From Mucilaginibacter geliditolerans (GTDB lineage: Bacteria > Bacteroidota > Bacteroidia > Sphingobacteriales > Sphingobacteriaceae), in contig NZ_JACHBY010000002.1 of the NCBI RefSeq assembly GCF_014200495.1, positions 372,001-436,000 of the forward strand: DNA of 64,000 nucleotides, read 5' to 3'. The translations under genes were made by a program, and so were the position numbers. Each line of letters starts with the position of its first letter. The first letter of the stretch is position 1. The notes under the pieces are model-generated. The model saw nothing but the letters and a program-made list of their open reading frames with translations, was not told the origin of the DNA and searched no databases. Shown one piece after another: positions 1 through 9,545 of the stretch.

Positions 1-754
1 TTAATTCCCTGCCCGGCATAGGTAAATTACGCGGGATGGTTGAACCACCGCTCAATACAACCGCATCATGGTTACGCACCACATCCTCGGCTGAAAGGTC
101 TTTACCTACTTCAACATTGTATTTAAACTCAACGCCATCTTCTTCCATTACCTGTATACGGCGGTCGATGATCCATTTTTCCAGTTTAAAATCAGGAATA
201 CCATAGCGTAATAAACCACCCGCTTTGTCGTCGCGTTCGTAAACGGTAACCGAGTGGCCCGCCTTGCTCAATTGCGCAGCGGCAGCCAGTCCAGCCGGAC
301 CCGAGCCTATAACCGCAACCTTTTTACCTGTTTTAATAACAGGCGCAGTAGGCTTAACCAGGTTATTGGCGTAAGCTATCTCGATGATATGCTTTTCAAT
401 TTCCTCAATAGCAACTGCCGGTTTGTTTATACCCAGCACACATGCCGACTCGCACGGAGCGGGGCATATCCTGCCGGTAAACTCCGGAAAGTTATTGGTT
501 GATGATAATATCTGGTAAGCTTCTTCCCAGTTTTTACGATACACGGCATCGTTAAATTCAGGGATGATATTACCCAGCGGGCACCCTGAATGACAGAACG
601 GAATGCCGCAGTTCATACACCTTGCTGATTGCTGGTTTAATTTCTCATCAGAATATAAACCAACAAACTCATTATAATTTTTAACACGTTCTGCAGGTGA
701 TACTTTTTCAGGGAGTTCCCTATTAAACTCCTGAAATCCTGTTACTTTTCCCAT
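1..754 (-). CDS. gltD: Glutamate synthase small subunit, partial (C-terminus beyond left edge)
   Basis: This is the NADPH-oxidising beta subunit of glutamate synthase, which feeds electrons to GltB for converting glutamine plus 2-oxoglutarate to two glutamates in the cytoplasm. The visible 251 residues hold the N-terminal Fe-S cysteine clusters (CMNCGIPFCHSGCP near residue 46 and GRICPAPCESAC near residue 90) and the first dinucleotide-binding fold (VAVIGSGPAGLAAA near residue 146). The ATG at 754 lies 2 bp after the gltB stop, so the two genes are co-transcribed. The rest, including the NADPH-binding domain, lies outside the window. Confidence 0.95.
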   Translation of the reverse strand, partial: MGKVTGFQEFNRELPEKVSPAERVKNYNEFVGLYSDEKLNQQSARCMNCGIPFCHSGCPLGNIIPEFNDAVYRKNWEEAYQILSSTNNFPEFTGRICPAPCESACVLGINKPAVAIEEIEKHIIEIAYANNLVKPTAPVIKTGKKVAVIGSGPAGLAAAAQLSKAGHSVTVYERDDKAGGLLRYGIPDFKLEKWIIDRRIQVMEEDGVEFKYNVEVGKDLSAEDVVRNHDAVVLSGGSTIPRNLPMPGREL

Positions 755-756
755 TC

Positions 757-3700
757 TTAGCTTACAGTTTGATATTGTAATTTTTCTAAAACCTTTTTAT
801 ACTCTTTTGGATATACCTTAACAAATTGCCCAGATACTTTATTCCAGTTGTTTAATAGCTCCTGAGCTACTTTACTACCTGTTAATTGTATGTGCTTGCG
901 CAATAATGAAAGGATCTCCTCCTCGTCTTTTATTGATAGCGGATCAAGGTCGACCATCTCCATGTTGCAGTTTTCAGCAAACGTGTTATCAGGGTTATAA
1001 ACCCATGCAATACCACCGCTCATACCTGCAGCAAAGTTTCTGCCTGTTTTTCCTAATATCAGCGCGCGGCCACCGGTCATGTACTCACAACCGTGATCGC
1101 CTATACCTTCAACAACAGTTGTTGCACCTGAGTTACGTACAGCAAAACGCTCGCCAGCCATACCACCTATGAACACCTCACCTGATGTTGCGCCATACAG
1201 GGCAACGTTACCGATGATGATATTCTCTTCAGGTGTAAATGTTGCTTTTTCTGACGGATAGATAGCCAGTTGCGCACCGGATAAACCTTTACCTACATAG
1301 TCATTGGCTTCACCTTCCAGTTCAAAGGCAATACCTTTGGTGGTGAATGCGCCGAAACTTTGTCCGGCTGAACCTTTGAATTTAATGTTGATGGTATTAT
1401 CAGGCAAGCCTGCTGAACCGTATATTTTTGATATCTCGTTTGAAAGTAAAGTACCTAAAGTACGATCGGTATTTTTCACATCATAACTTGCAAATACCGG
1501 GGTTTTATCCTCAAGTGCAGGTTTGGCAGCTTCCCACAATTGCAAATCGAGGATAGCATCCATGCCATGATCCTGTTTTTCGCTGTTGTAAAGCGTTAAG
1601 CCTTTAGCATTGGTCACCGGGTGTAATATGCCTGAAAGATCAATTTTCTTAGCTTTCCAGTTTTGCAGGTTATCCTTAACTTTCAGGAACTGAACACGGC
1701 CCACCATTTCGTTAATGGTACGGAAACCTAATTCAGCCATTATCTCGCGCAACTCTTCAGCCATAAAACGGAACAGGTTTACTACGTGCTCCGGTTTGCC
1801 CGAGAATAGTTTCCTTAATTCAGGATCCTGGGTGGCAACACCTACAGGGCAGGTATTTAAGTGGCATTTACGCATCATGATACAGCCACCTGCTACAAGG
1901 GCCGCAGTTGCAACACCCCATTCTTCAGCGCCCAATAAAGCTGCAATAGCCAAATCACGACCGGTTTTTAGCTGACCATCTGTTTGCAATACCACACGGC
2001 TACGCAGTTTGTTGCGTACCAGTGTTTGGTGAGCTTCAGACAAACCAAGCTCCCATGGCAAACCTGCATGTTTTACAGAGCTTATTGGCGATGCACCTGT
2101 ACCACCATCATAACCGGCAATTAAAATAACATCGGCATGTGCTTTTGCAACACCTGCTGCTATAGTTCCTACCCCTGCTTTTGATACCAATTTAACGTTG
2201 ATACGTGCAGCGCGGTTGGCATTTTTAAGGTCGAATATTAATTGTGCAAGATCCTCAATTGAATAAATATCGTGGTGTGGTGGCGGAGATATTAAACCTA
2301 CACCCGGTGTTGAGTGACGTGTTTTTGCGATCCAGTCATCAACCTTATGGCCCGGCAGCTGACCGCCTTCGCCCGGTTTTGCACCTTGCGCCATCTTGAT
2401 CTGCAACTCATCAGCATTGGTAAGGTAGTTTGAAGTTACCCCGAAACGTGCTGATGCAACTTGTTTAATAGCTGAGCGCATGGAATCGCCATTGGCCATT
2501 TTTATATAGCGCATTTCATCCTCACCACCCTCACCGGTATTGCTTTTGCCGCCGATGCGGTTCATGGCAATAGCCATAGTGCTGTGTGCCTCGTGAGAGA
2601 TAGAGCCGAATGACATGGCGCCTGTTGCAAAGCGTTTCATGATGTTTTCAGCCGGTTCAACCTCATCTATGCTGATAGATTCGCGGTGATGTGTAAAATC
2701 AAGCAAGCCACGGATAGTAAAGTGTTTTTCACCCTGCTCATTAATTACACGGGCATAGTTTTTATACACATTGTAATCATTGCTGCGGGTTGCATGCTGT
2801 AATAAGTGCACAGTTGTTGGATTGAACAAATGTGCTTCGCCACGGCGTTTCCATTGGTAAATACCACCTTCGGGTAATAAATGGCTCTCGGTATTCGAGC
2901 TGCCAAAACCTATGCGGTGTTTACATAACGATTCGCGGGCAATTTCATCAAGGCCCAAACCTTCAATACGGGTTACTGCCCCGCAGAAGTATTTGCTGAC
3001 AACATCTTTGTTTAAGCCTAATATTTCGAAGATCTGTGAACCATGGTATGATTGCAGTGTAGAGATCCCCATTTTTGAGAAGATCTTCAGTAAGCCATCA
3101 TTTACAGATTTTACGTAGTTCTTTAATAAGTATTTTTCGTCAAGGCTAGTTTCTAAGCTACCGTCTCTCTTAACAGTTTGAATGGTTGATAGTGCCAGGT
3201 ACGGGTTGATAGCAGTAGCACCAAATGCCAGTAAACAAGCGAAGTGATGTACTTCCCAAACGTCGCCTGCTTCAACAACTAAACCTACAGAGCCACGACG
3301 ACCCTTTTTGATCAGGTGGTGATGCACAGCAGATACAGCCAGCAATGACGGTATAGGCGCGTGTTCTGAATCAATAGCACGATCTGATAAGATCAATACC
3401 TCAAAGCCATCATCAACAGCATCCTCGGCATAACGGCAAACGCGCTCGATACCTTTTTGCATTGAACCCGGCAGGCCATCAGCTTTGAAATATGTTTGCA
3501 GCGTTTTAGCATGGAACATGCCGGTATCAATACTTCTCAGTTTCTCTAACTGATGATTTTTTAATATCGGATGCTTCAGTGTTACGCAATGGCAATGCAT
3601 TTTATCTTCGTCCAATAAATTGCCGTTGTTACCTATAAAGGTAGCCAAGCTCATTACCAAACGCTCACGGATCGGGTCGATAGGCGGGTTGGTAACTTGG

Positions 3701-5277
3701 GCAAAGTATTGTTTAAAGTAGCTTGATAAATGCTGTGGCTTGTCAGATAAGATTGCCAAAGGCACATCAGTACCCATTGAGCCAATAGGCTCTTTACCAT
3801 CAACCGCCATTGGCTTGATGATAGTGTCGATATCTTCACGGCTGTAACCAAATACCTGCTGGTAACGGAATACAGAATCGGGTGAAAGATCGGCAAAAGC
3901 CAAACGTGGTTCAGCTAATTCACTCAGATTTATTTTATAATTCTCTAACCAACGGCCATATGGCTGGCGCGACGCTATCTGATGTTTAATTTCATCATCA
4001 GTGATGATCTTACCTTTTTCGGTATCGATCAACAGCATTTTACCTGGCTGTAAACGACCTTTTTTAATAACTGTCGACTCATCAATGGTTAATACACCAG
4101 CCTCTGATGCAGCTATAACGCGGCCATCATTGGTGATCACATAACGCAATGGGCGCAGGCCGTTCCTGTCTAACAAAGCACCTACCAGTTTACCATCGGT
4201 AAAGGTGATTGCAGCAGGGCCATCCCAGGGTTCCATTATAGTAGCGTGGAACTCATAGAAGGCTTTCTTTATCGGGTCCATCTGCTCGTTACCATCCCAA
4301 GCCTCAGGTACCAGCATCATCATTACGTGTGGTAATGAACGGCCTGTGTGTAAAAGAATTTCGATGATATTATCCAGACAAGCCGAATCCGATTGATTGT
4401 TATCAATAACCGGCAATAACATCTCCATCTCATCATTTGTAAAATAAGAGGAAGCATATGATTTAAGGCCTGAATAGAACCAGTTAAGGTTACCTGTAAG
4501 GGTATTGATCTCGCCATTATGAGCGATCAGCCTGAATGGCTGTGCAAGCTTCCATGACGGGAATGTATTGGTTGAGAAACGCGAGTGGATCATGGCAAAG
4601 CCCGATGCAATACGCGGATCAGACAGATCAGCATAATAATTGCGCAGCTGGTAAGTAGTTAGCTGCCCTTTGTATATAATAGTTTTGCATGATAGTGAGG
4701 TAAAATAAAAGTACTCAGCCGCGCCGTTAATGGTTTCGGTGATAGTTTTATTAATATATCTTCTCAGCACATATAGCTTACGCTCAAAATCATCAGTATT
4801 GGTAATATGGTGCGGCCTTAAAATAAAGAGCTGCTCACAATCAGGTTCAACAGCACGGGCGGTTTCGCCAATAACTGATGAATTTACCGCGACTTTGCGG
4901 TAACCCAATTTATGTAATCCAAGCTTTTCAATAGCATTGGTTATTACATTACGGCAGGCCTTCTTAACTGAAGGATCTTTTGGGAAAAATATCATCCCTA
5001 CCCCGTATTCACCGGGCTCGGGTAAGCTCATCTCAAGGTTTGAGCATTCTTCCATTAAAAATTCATGGGGTAACTGAATTAATATACCGGCGCCATCGCC
5101 GCTATCCGGGTCACATCCGCACGCGCCTCTATGCTCCATATTCTCGAGCATGGTAAGGGCATTATCAATAATCTGGTTCGACTTATGTCCGTTAATGTTG
5201 GTTATAAACCCTGTCCCGCAGGAATCATGTTCAAATTCTGGCCTATAAAGGCCCTGGTGGCTATCATCTTGGTTCAT
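757..5277 (-). CDS. gltB: Glutamate synthase large subunit
   Basis: This is the alpha subunit of glutamate synthase, an iron-sulfur flavoprotein of central nitrogen assimilation. In order it shows a class II glutamine amidotransferase domain, a central domain, an FMN-binding synthase domain (GEGGEDE and GYDGGTGASP motifs), a 3Fe-4S cysteine motif (CIMMRKCHLNTCPVG) and a glycine-rich GXGXG C-terminal domain. The frame is open from 5313, but I choose the ATG at 5277 (1506 aa). That places the catalytic cysteine at residue 20 (HDSCGTGF), after a short propeptide as is usual in the family. It is the first gene of gltBD; the 455-bp region upstream is shared with divergent gmhB. Confidence 0.97.
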   Translation of the reverse strand: MNQDDSHQGLYRPEFEHDSCGTGFITNINGHKSNQIIDNALTMLENMEHRGACGCDPDSGDGAGILIQLPHEFLMEECSNLEMSLPEPGEYGVGMIFFPKDPSVKKACRNVITNAIEKLGLHKLGYRKVAVNSSVIGETARAVEPDCEQLFILRPHHITNTDDFERKLYVLRRYINKTITETINGAAEYFYFTSLSCKTIIYKGQLTTYQLRNYYADLSDPRIASGFAMIHSRFSTNTFPSWKLAQPFRLIAHNGEINTLTGNLNWFYSGLKSYASSYFTNDEMEMLLPVIDNNQSDSACLDNIIEILLHTGRSLPHVMMMLVPEAWDGNEQMDPIKKAFYEFHATIMEPWDGPAAITFTDGKLVGALLDRNGLRPLRYVITNDGRVIAASEAGVLTIDESTVIKKGRLQPGKMLLIDTEKGKIITDDEIKHQIASRQPYGRWLENYKINLSELAEPRLAFADLSPDSVFRYQQVFGYSREDIDTIIKPMAVDGKEPIGSMGTDVPLAILSDKPQHLSSYFKQYFAQVTNPPIDPIRERLVMSLATFIGNNGNLLDEDKMHCHCVTLKHPILKNHQLEKLRSIDTGMFHAKTLQTYFKADGLPGSMQKGIERVCRYAEDAVDDGFEVLILSDRAIDSEHAPIPSLLAVSAVHHHLIKKGRRGSVGLVVEAGDVWEVHHFACLLAFGATAINPYLALSTIQTVKRDGSLETSLDEKYLLKNYVKSVNDGLLKIFSKMGISTLQSYHGSQIFEILGLNKDVVSKYFCGAVTRIEGLGLDEIARESLCKHRIGFGSSNTESHLLPEGGIYQWKRRGEAHLFNPTTVHLLQHATRSNDYNVYKNYARVINEQGEKHFTIRGLLDFTHHRESISIDEVEPAENIMKRFATGAMSFGSISHEAHSTMAIAMNRIGGKSNTGEGGEDEMRYIKMANGDSMRSAIKQVASARFGVTSNYLTNADELQIKMAQGAKPGEGGQLPGHKVDDWIAKTRHSTPGVGLISPPPHHDIYSIEDLAQLIFDLKNANRAARINVKLVSKAGVGTIAAGVAKAHADVILIAGYDGGTGASPISSVKHAGLPWELGLSEAHQTLVRNKLRSRVVLQTDGQLKTGRDLAIAALLGAEEWGVATAALVAGGCIMMRKCHLNTCPVGVATQDPELRKLFSGKPEHVVNLFRFMAEELREIMAELGFRTINEMVGRVQFLKVKDNLQNWKAKKIDLSGILHPVTNAKGLTLYNSEKQDHGMDAILDLQLWEAAKPALEDKTPVFASYDVKNTDRTLGTLLSNEISKIYGSAGLPDNTINIKFKGSAGQSFGAFTTKGIAFELEGEANDYVGKGLSGAQLAIYPSEKATFTPEENIIIGNVALYGATSGEVFIGGMAGERFAVRNSGATTVVEGIGDHGCEYMTGGRALILGKTGRNFAAGMSGGIAWVYNPDNTFAENCNMEMVDLDPLSIKDEEEILSLLRKHIQLTGSKVAQELLNNWNKVSGQFVKVYPKEYKKVLEKLQYQTVS

Positions 5278-5732
5278 CGTAAAAACTAACCGTTTAAAAC
5301 TAGGTGTAATCACGAAGTTACAGAAAATGAAAAAAAAATTACGATTTTTTCTTAATTTTTGGGATTATTTTAAAATAACACACCCTAAAAATGCTATAAT
5401 TTAGAATTTGATAAACATTAAGCGTTTATTATTAACAAAATCATAATTAAAATCATAAAATCAAACAGAATTATATTCCAAACCTATCTAATTATACCAA
5501 ATTAGATGGGTTTTAAATGCATTTTTTAGAATACTTACACTATTTTATTCTTTTTATTAACCTTCAAAAGTGCTACACTCCGCTATATTAAGTTAACATT
5601 AACATCATAATTACGTTACATAAATCTCAATATGGTATCACTCCAATTTCATACAACGATAGCCAGGGGTAAATATCGCGCTTAGTGAATATGGTAATTA
5701 ATATTAATTTTGCGGCAAATTAGATAAGGTAT
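5278..5732. other. AT-rich divergent promoter region between gltB and gmhB
   Basis: A non-coding stretch of about 455 bp separates two divergent genes. It is strongly AT-rich with A and T runs and no ORF worth calling. It must carry promoters for both directions. On the gmhB side a good -7-like element is visible at 5705-5712. I see no clear dyad that would name a regulator of gltB. Confidence 0.6.
5705..5712 (+). promoter_or_regulatory. Bacteroidota-type -7 element before gmhB
   Basis: TAATTTTG matches the TAnnTTTG -7 consensus of Bacteroidota promoters and ends 20 bp before the gmhB ATG. No convincing -33 TTTG is seen at the expected distance, so the call rests on one element. Confidence 0.4.
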
Positions 5733-6224
5733 ATGTCAGCAAAAAATAAAGCAGTTTTTTTAGACCGTGATGGGGTATTGAACCAGGAAATGGGCGACTA
5801 TGTTCGCCGTATAGAGGATTTTCACATACTGGACAATTTTGAGGCCTTAAAAGCATTGCAGGATAAAGGCTATTTGCTGATAGTTGCCACCAACCAGGGC
5901 GGCCTCGCCAAAGGCTGGTATACCGAAGACGAACTGGCAAAAATGCACGGCGAACTTAAAAAACAATACCTTGCACATGGTGTTGAATTTACTGACATGT
6001 TCTATTGCCCGCATCACCCTGATTTTACAGGTGAGTGCGATTGCCGCAAACCCAAACCGGGCTTATTATTAAGAGGAATTGAGAAATATAACATTGACCC
6101 TGCTCAGTCTTATTTTATTGGCGACAGGGAGCGTGATGTAGAGGCTGGTACTGCCGCAGGTGTAAAAGGAATATTAATTAACAGCGATCAACCAATAAGT
6201 ACGATATTAGATTTGATAAAGTAA
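5733..6224 (+). CDS. gmhB: D-glycero-beta-D-manno-heptose 1,7-bisphosphate 7-phosphatase
   Basis: This HAD-superfamily phosphatase of 163 aa removes the 7-phosphate from heptose bisphosphate in ADP-heptose synthesis for lipopolysaccharide core. HAD motif I is FLDRDGVLN (residues 9-17), motif II is ATNQGG, and motif III/IV falls around KPKPG and GDRERD. The GmhB-type zinc loop is present as CPHHPDFTGECDC. The other heptose genes (hldA, gmhA, hldC) are 17 kb away in this window, so the pathway is split. The next gene starts 8 bp after the stop and probably shares the transcript. A histidinol-phosphatase role is possible in principle, but the loop favours GmhB. Confidence 0.88.
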   Translation: MSAKNKAVFLDRDGVLNQEMGDYVRRIEDFHILDNFEALKALQDKGYLLIVATNQGGLAKGWYTEDELAKMHGELKKQYLAHGVEFTDMFYCPHHPDFTGECDCRKPKPGLLLRGIEKYNIDPAQSYFIGDRERDVEAGTAAGVKGILINSDQPISTILDLIK

Positions 6225-6232
6225 TATTATAC

Positions 6233-7741
6233 ATGGCTTTACCTAAATACTTAAAAAACCTCGATTCTCTCATAGCGGCAATAGCTGGTTTTTACGCTGT
6301 ACATTTATATACAGCCTATAGTGGCATCGGTATATCACCCGATTCAATTATGTATGCCAGTACAGCGCGTAATATTTATGAACACGGTTCGCTGTTAACG
6401 TTCAATGGTTCGCCGCTGGTTTTCTTCCCGGTTTTTTATCCATTCTTTTTAAGTATCGCATTATTTATTTCAAGGGTCGATACGGTTACCGCTGCTCCCT
6501 ACATTAACGGACTACTATTCGCCACTGTAATATTTACAGCTGGGTATATCGTATCAAAATTTAAATCAAACTCCCTTATTTATAAATGGCTTATATTAAT
6601 AGCATTGGTATTAAGCCCTGCCCTGTTGGAGATCTATACCTATTTATGGTCTGAAACATTGTTTATACTAGAGACCGTGTTGTTTGTGCTGGTTTACCGT
6701 AACTATATGCTAAAGCATAGCATGAAAAGCCTGCTACTACTCAGCCTTTTGGTTGCGGTAAGCTGTATAACGCGTTATGCTGGCGTTACCCTGATTGGCG
6801 CGGGTGGGTTATTGATGCTGCTGGATGATGAGCTTGTTATCCGCAAGAAAATACAGCATGTGCTGATATTCGGATTCTCCTCTATCTCATTATTAGTATT
6901 AAACCTGATAAAAAACCGGCTTTCTACAGGCTTAAGCACCGGCACCCGCGAACCGGCGGTAACCCCGCTAAGCAGAAACCTGTATTATGCAGGCACAGTT
7001 ATGTGCGATTGGATGGGATTACCCAATAAATTCTATCCTTATGCAATAGCCATAGCATGTATTATATTATTATCGCTGGTTGCCTTACTGGCATGGCGGG
7101 CTTATAATAAGAAAATGAACACCACTGAAAACATTGTAATTATGTTTGCCGCATTCTATGGTATTTTCATTCCAGTATTGGCAAGTGTATCACGTTTTGA
7201 GCCGCTTAACAGCCGTTTGCTGTCGCCGATGTTTGTTTGTTTGCTGATAGCCTGCACCAGTTGGGTACCAGATATATTGAGCGGATTACAACTTAAAAAA
7301 CAGCTGGTTTATGCCATCCCATTTGTAGTGCTGATGCTGGCCTTTGAATATTCGGTAGGCGCTACTGATTACCAGCGTTATGATGATGAGGGCGACTACG
7401 GCGTACCCGGCTATACAGATGACGATTGGAATACCTCAAAATTCATCACTTTCCTAAAAACACATAAGGATATTTACAAACCTGGTGTACCCAAGTATTC
7501 TGATGCTGATGAAGCTGTGTATTTCTTCACAGGCACCACTGCAACATTACTACCGCATCGATATTTCACCAATACTGTAGCCCATTTTTATGGTGTTAAG
7601 CACTATTATCTGATCTGGTTTAAGAATTTAAATAATACGGAGCTGATCGGCCTGAAAGACATCCAGCAACAACATAAATTAACCACACTATACTCATTTC
7701 CCGAAGGTGCGGTGTATGAATATAATGCTGATGGAAAGTGA
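6233..7741 (+). CDS. Polytopic membrane protein, probable ArnT/PMT-like glycosyltransferase
   Basis: This 502-aa protein has about ten hydrophobic segments with short polar loops, followed by a soluble C-terminal region from about residue 375. The first periplasmic loop contains SPDSIMYASTARNIYEHGS, an Asp-centred motif followed by an alanine/arginine helix. That is typical of lipid-linked-sugar glycosyltransferases of the PMT/ArnT (GT-C fold) kind, which move a sugar from a polyprenyl phosphate onto a lipid or protein outside the inner membrane. The acceptor and sugar cannot be told from sequence. It follows gmhB by 8 bp, which hints at a cell-envelope role. The family call is by topology and motif, not strong identity. 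Confidence 0.6.
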   Translation: MALPKYLKNLDSLIAAIAGFYAVHLYTAYSGIGISPDSIMYASTARNIYEHGSLLTFNGSPLVFFPVFYPFFLSIALFISRVDTVTAAPYINGLLFATVIFTAGYIVSKFKSNSLIYKWLILIALVLSPALLEIYTYLWSETLFILETVLFVLVYRNYMLKHSMKSLLLLSLLVAVSCITRYAGVTLIGAGGLLMLLDDELVIRKKIQHVLIFGFSSISLLVLNLIKNRLSTGLSTGTREPAVTPLSRNLYYAGTVMCDWMGLPNKFYPYAIAIACIILLSLVALLAWRAYNKKMNTTENIVIMFAAFYGIFIPVLASVSRFEPLNSRLLSPMFVCLLIACTSWVPDILSGLQLKKQLVYAIPFVVLMLAFEYSVGATDYQRYDDEGDYGVPGYTDDDWNTSKFITFLKTHKDIYKPGVPKYSDADEAVYFFTGTTATLLPHRYFTNTVAHFYGVKHYYLIWFKNLNNTELIGLKDIQQQHKLTTLYSFPEGAVYEYNADGK

Positions 7742-7823
7742 ACAGATTAAAAATTGTCGCTCAATTACCGTTAATAGCTTCGGATTCAGCAAACTATTGC
7801 ATATAATTCTATTTTCTCAACAA

Positions 7824-7856
7824 TTGTAACAAAACCTGAAAAAATTGCTACTTTTG
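7824..7856 (+). promoter_or_regulatory. Candidate promoter of pyrG
   Basis: The -7-like element TACTTTTG is at 7849-7856, and a TTG at 7824-7826 lies 22 nt upstream as a possible -33 element. The predicted start falls some 50-55 bp before the pyrG ATG. The spacing is slightly longer than typical. Confidence 0.45.
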
Positions 7857-7916
7857 TATCCCGTACACAAACATTTTATTCCGGCCCAAAACCGGTATTA
7901 AAATCACAAAAAATTT

Positions 7917-9527
7917 ATGACTAAATACATTTTTGTTACGGGCGGCGTTACTTCGTCGTTAGGAAAAGGCATTATTTCAGCTTCACTGGCTAAACTTTTG
8001 CAATCGCGCGGCTACAGCGTAACTATTCAGAAATTCGACCCATACATTAACATTGATCCCGGAACGCTTAACCCTTATGAGCACGGCGAATGCTATGTTA
8101 CTGAAGATGGTGCCGAAACCGATCTTGACCTCGGTCACTACGAGCGTTTCCTGAATACACCTACCTCCAAAGCAAATAATATTACCACTGGTCGTATCTA
8201 CCAAAATGTAATCAATAAAGAGCGTGAAGGTGCTTTTCTAGGCAAAACCGTACAAGTAGTTCCGCACATAACCGATGAGATAAAAAGAAACATCCGCATA
8301 CTGGGTGAAAGCGGCGAGTATGATATCGTGATCACAGAATTAGGTGGTACGGTGGGCGATATTGAATCATTACCATACATTGAGGCAGTAAGGCAGTTCA
8401 GATGGGAAGTTGGCAGCAGCAACTCGCTGGTTATTCACTTAACGCTTATCCCTTTCCTGGCAGCAGCGGGTGAATTAAAAACCAAACCTACACAGCACTC
8501 TGTTAAAATGCTGTTGGAGTACGGGATCCAGCCTGATATTTTGGTTTGCCGTACCGAACATCACCTTACCATGGATATCCGCAAAAAGATAGCCCTGTTT
8601 TGTAACGTAAACATCAACGCGGTTATTGAATCTATTGACGCATCAACCATATATGATGTGCCTTTACTAATGCTGAAAGAGCAGCTTGATAAAACGGTAT
8701 TAACTAAATTAAAGTTATCGCACAAAAACGAACCCAGCCTTGAAAACTGGAAGGAATTTTTAGGCCGCTTAAAAAACCCTACATCCGAAGTAAGAATTGG
8801 CCTGGTAGGTAAATATGTTGAGTTGCCTGATGCTTATAAATCAATTGTTGAATCATTTATACACGCAGGTGCAAAAAATGAGTGTAAAGTAAAAGTTGAT
8901 TATATCCACTCCGAGCAATTAACTATCGAAAACGCTGTTGAACGCCTGAAAGGCCTGCATGGCGTGTTGGTTGCCCCTGGGTTTGGTCAGCGTGGTTTTG
9001 AGGGTAAAATAGAGGCTATACGCTATGTACGTGAAAACAACATCCCATTTTTTGGCATATGTTTAGGTATGCAGTGTGCCGTTGTTGAATTTGGCCGCAA
9101 TGTTTTAGGCTTAAAAGATGCTAACAGTACTGAAATGAACCCTGAAACCGAGTTCCCGGTTATAAATATGATGGAAGATCAGAAGAAAGTTATCCATAAA
9201 GGTGGCACTATGCGCCTGGGAGCTTACCCATGCGATTTGAAAAAGAACAGTAAGGCTGCTGCTATATATGGCAAAGCACATATCAGCGAACGCCACAGAC
9301 ACCGTTATGAGTTTAATAATACCTACCTGAAAGACTATGAAAACGCTGGTTTAATGCCGTCAGGCATCAACCCGGAAAACAATCTGGTTGAGATTGTTGA
9401 ACTTAAAAATCACCCATTTTTCATAGGTGCGCAATTTCACCCGGAATTAAAATCAACTGTTGCAAATCCTCACCCACTTTTTATTAACTTTGTCGCCGCT
9501 TCGCTGGCTTATGCCCGCAAGAAATAA
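7917..9527 (+). CDS. pyrG: CTP synthase
   Basis: CTP synthase (536 aa) aminates UTP to CTP with ATP and glutamine, the last step of pyrimidine nucleotide synthesis. The N-terminal synthetase domain begins with the signature [16 protein letters not shown] and contains the GGTVGDIE motif. The C-terminal class I glutaminase domain has the nucleophile elbow GICLGMQ (Cys about residue 382) and the terminal catalytic pair in QFHPEL. The length is standard for the family. yidC starts 18 bp downstream in the same direction, so the two may be co-transcribed. Confidence 0.98.
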   Translation: MTKYIFVTGGVTSSLGKGIISASLAKLLQSRGYSVTIQKFDPYINIDPGTLNPYEHGECYVTEDGAETDLDLGHYERFLNTPTSKANNITTGRIYQNVINKEREGAFLGKTVQVVPHITDEIKRNIRILGESGEYDIVITELGGTVGDIESLPYIEAVRQFRWEVGSSNSLVIHLTLIPFLAAAGELKTKPTQHSVKMLLEYGIQPDILVCRTEHHLTMDIRKKIALFCNVNINAVIESIDASTIYDVPLLMLKEQLDKTVLTKLKLSHKNEPSLENWKEFLGRLKNPTSEVRIGLVGKYVELPDAYKSIVESFIHAGAKNECKVKVDYIHSEQLTIENAVERLKGLHGVLVAPGFGQRGFEGKIEAIRYVRENNIPFFGICLGMQCAVVEFGRNVLGLKDANSTEMNPETEFPVINMMEDQKKVIHKGGTMRLGAYPCDLKKNSKAAAIYGKAHISERHRHRYEFNNTYLKDYENAGLMPSGINPENNLVEIVELKNHPFFIGAQFHPELKSTVANPHPLFINFVAASLAYARKK

Positions 9528-9545
9528 GTAATTGTTGAATATATA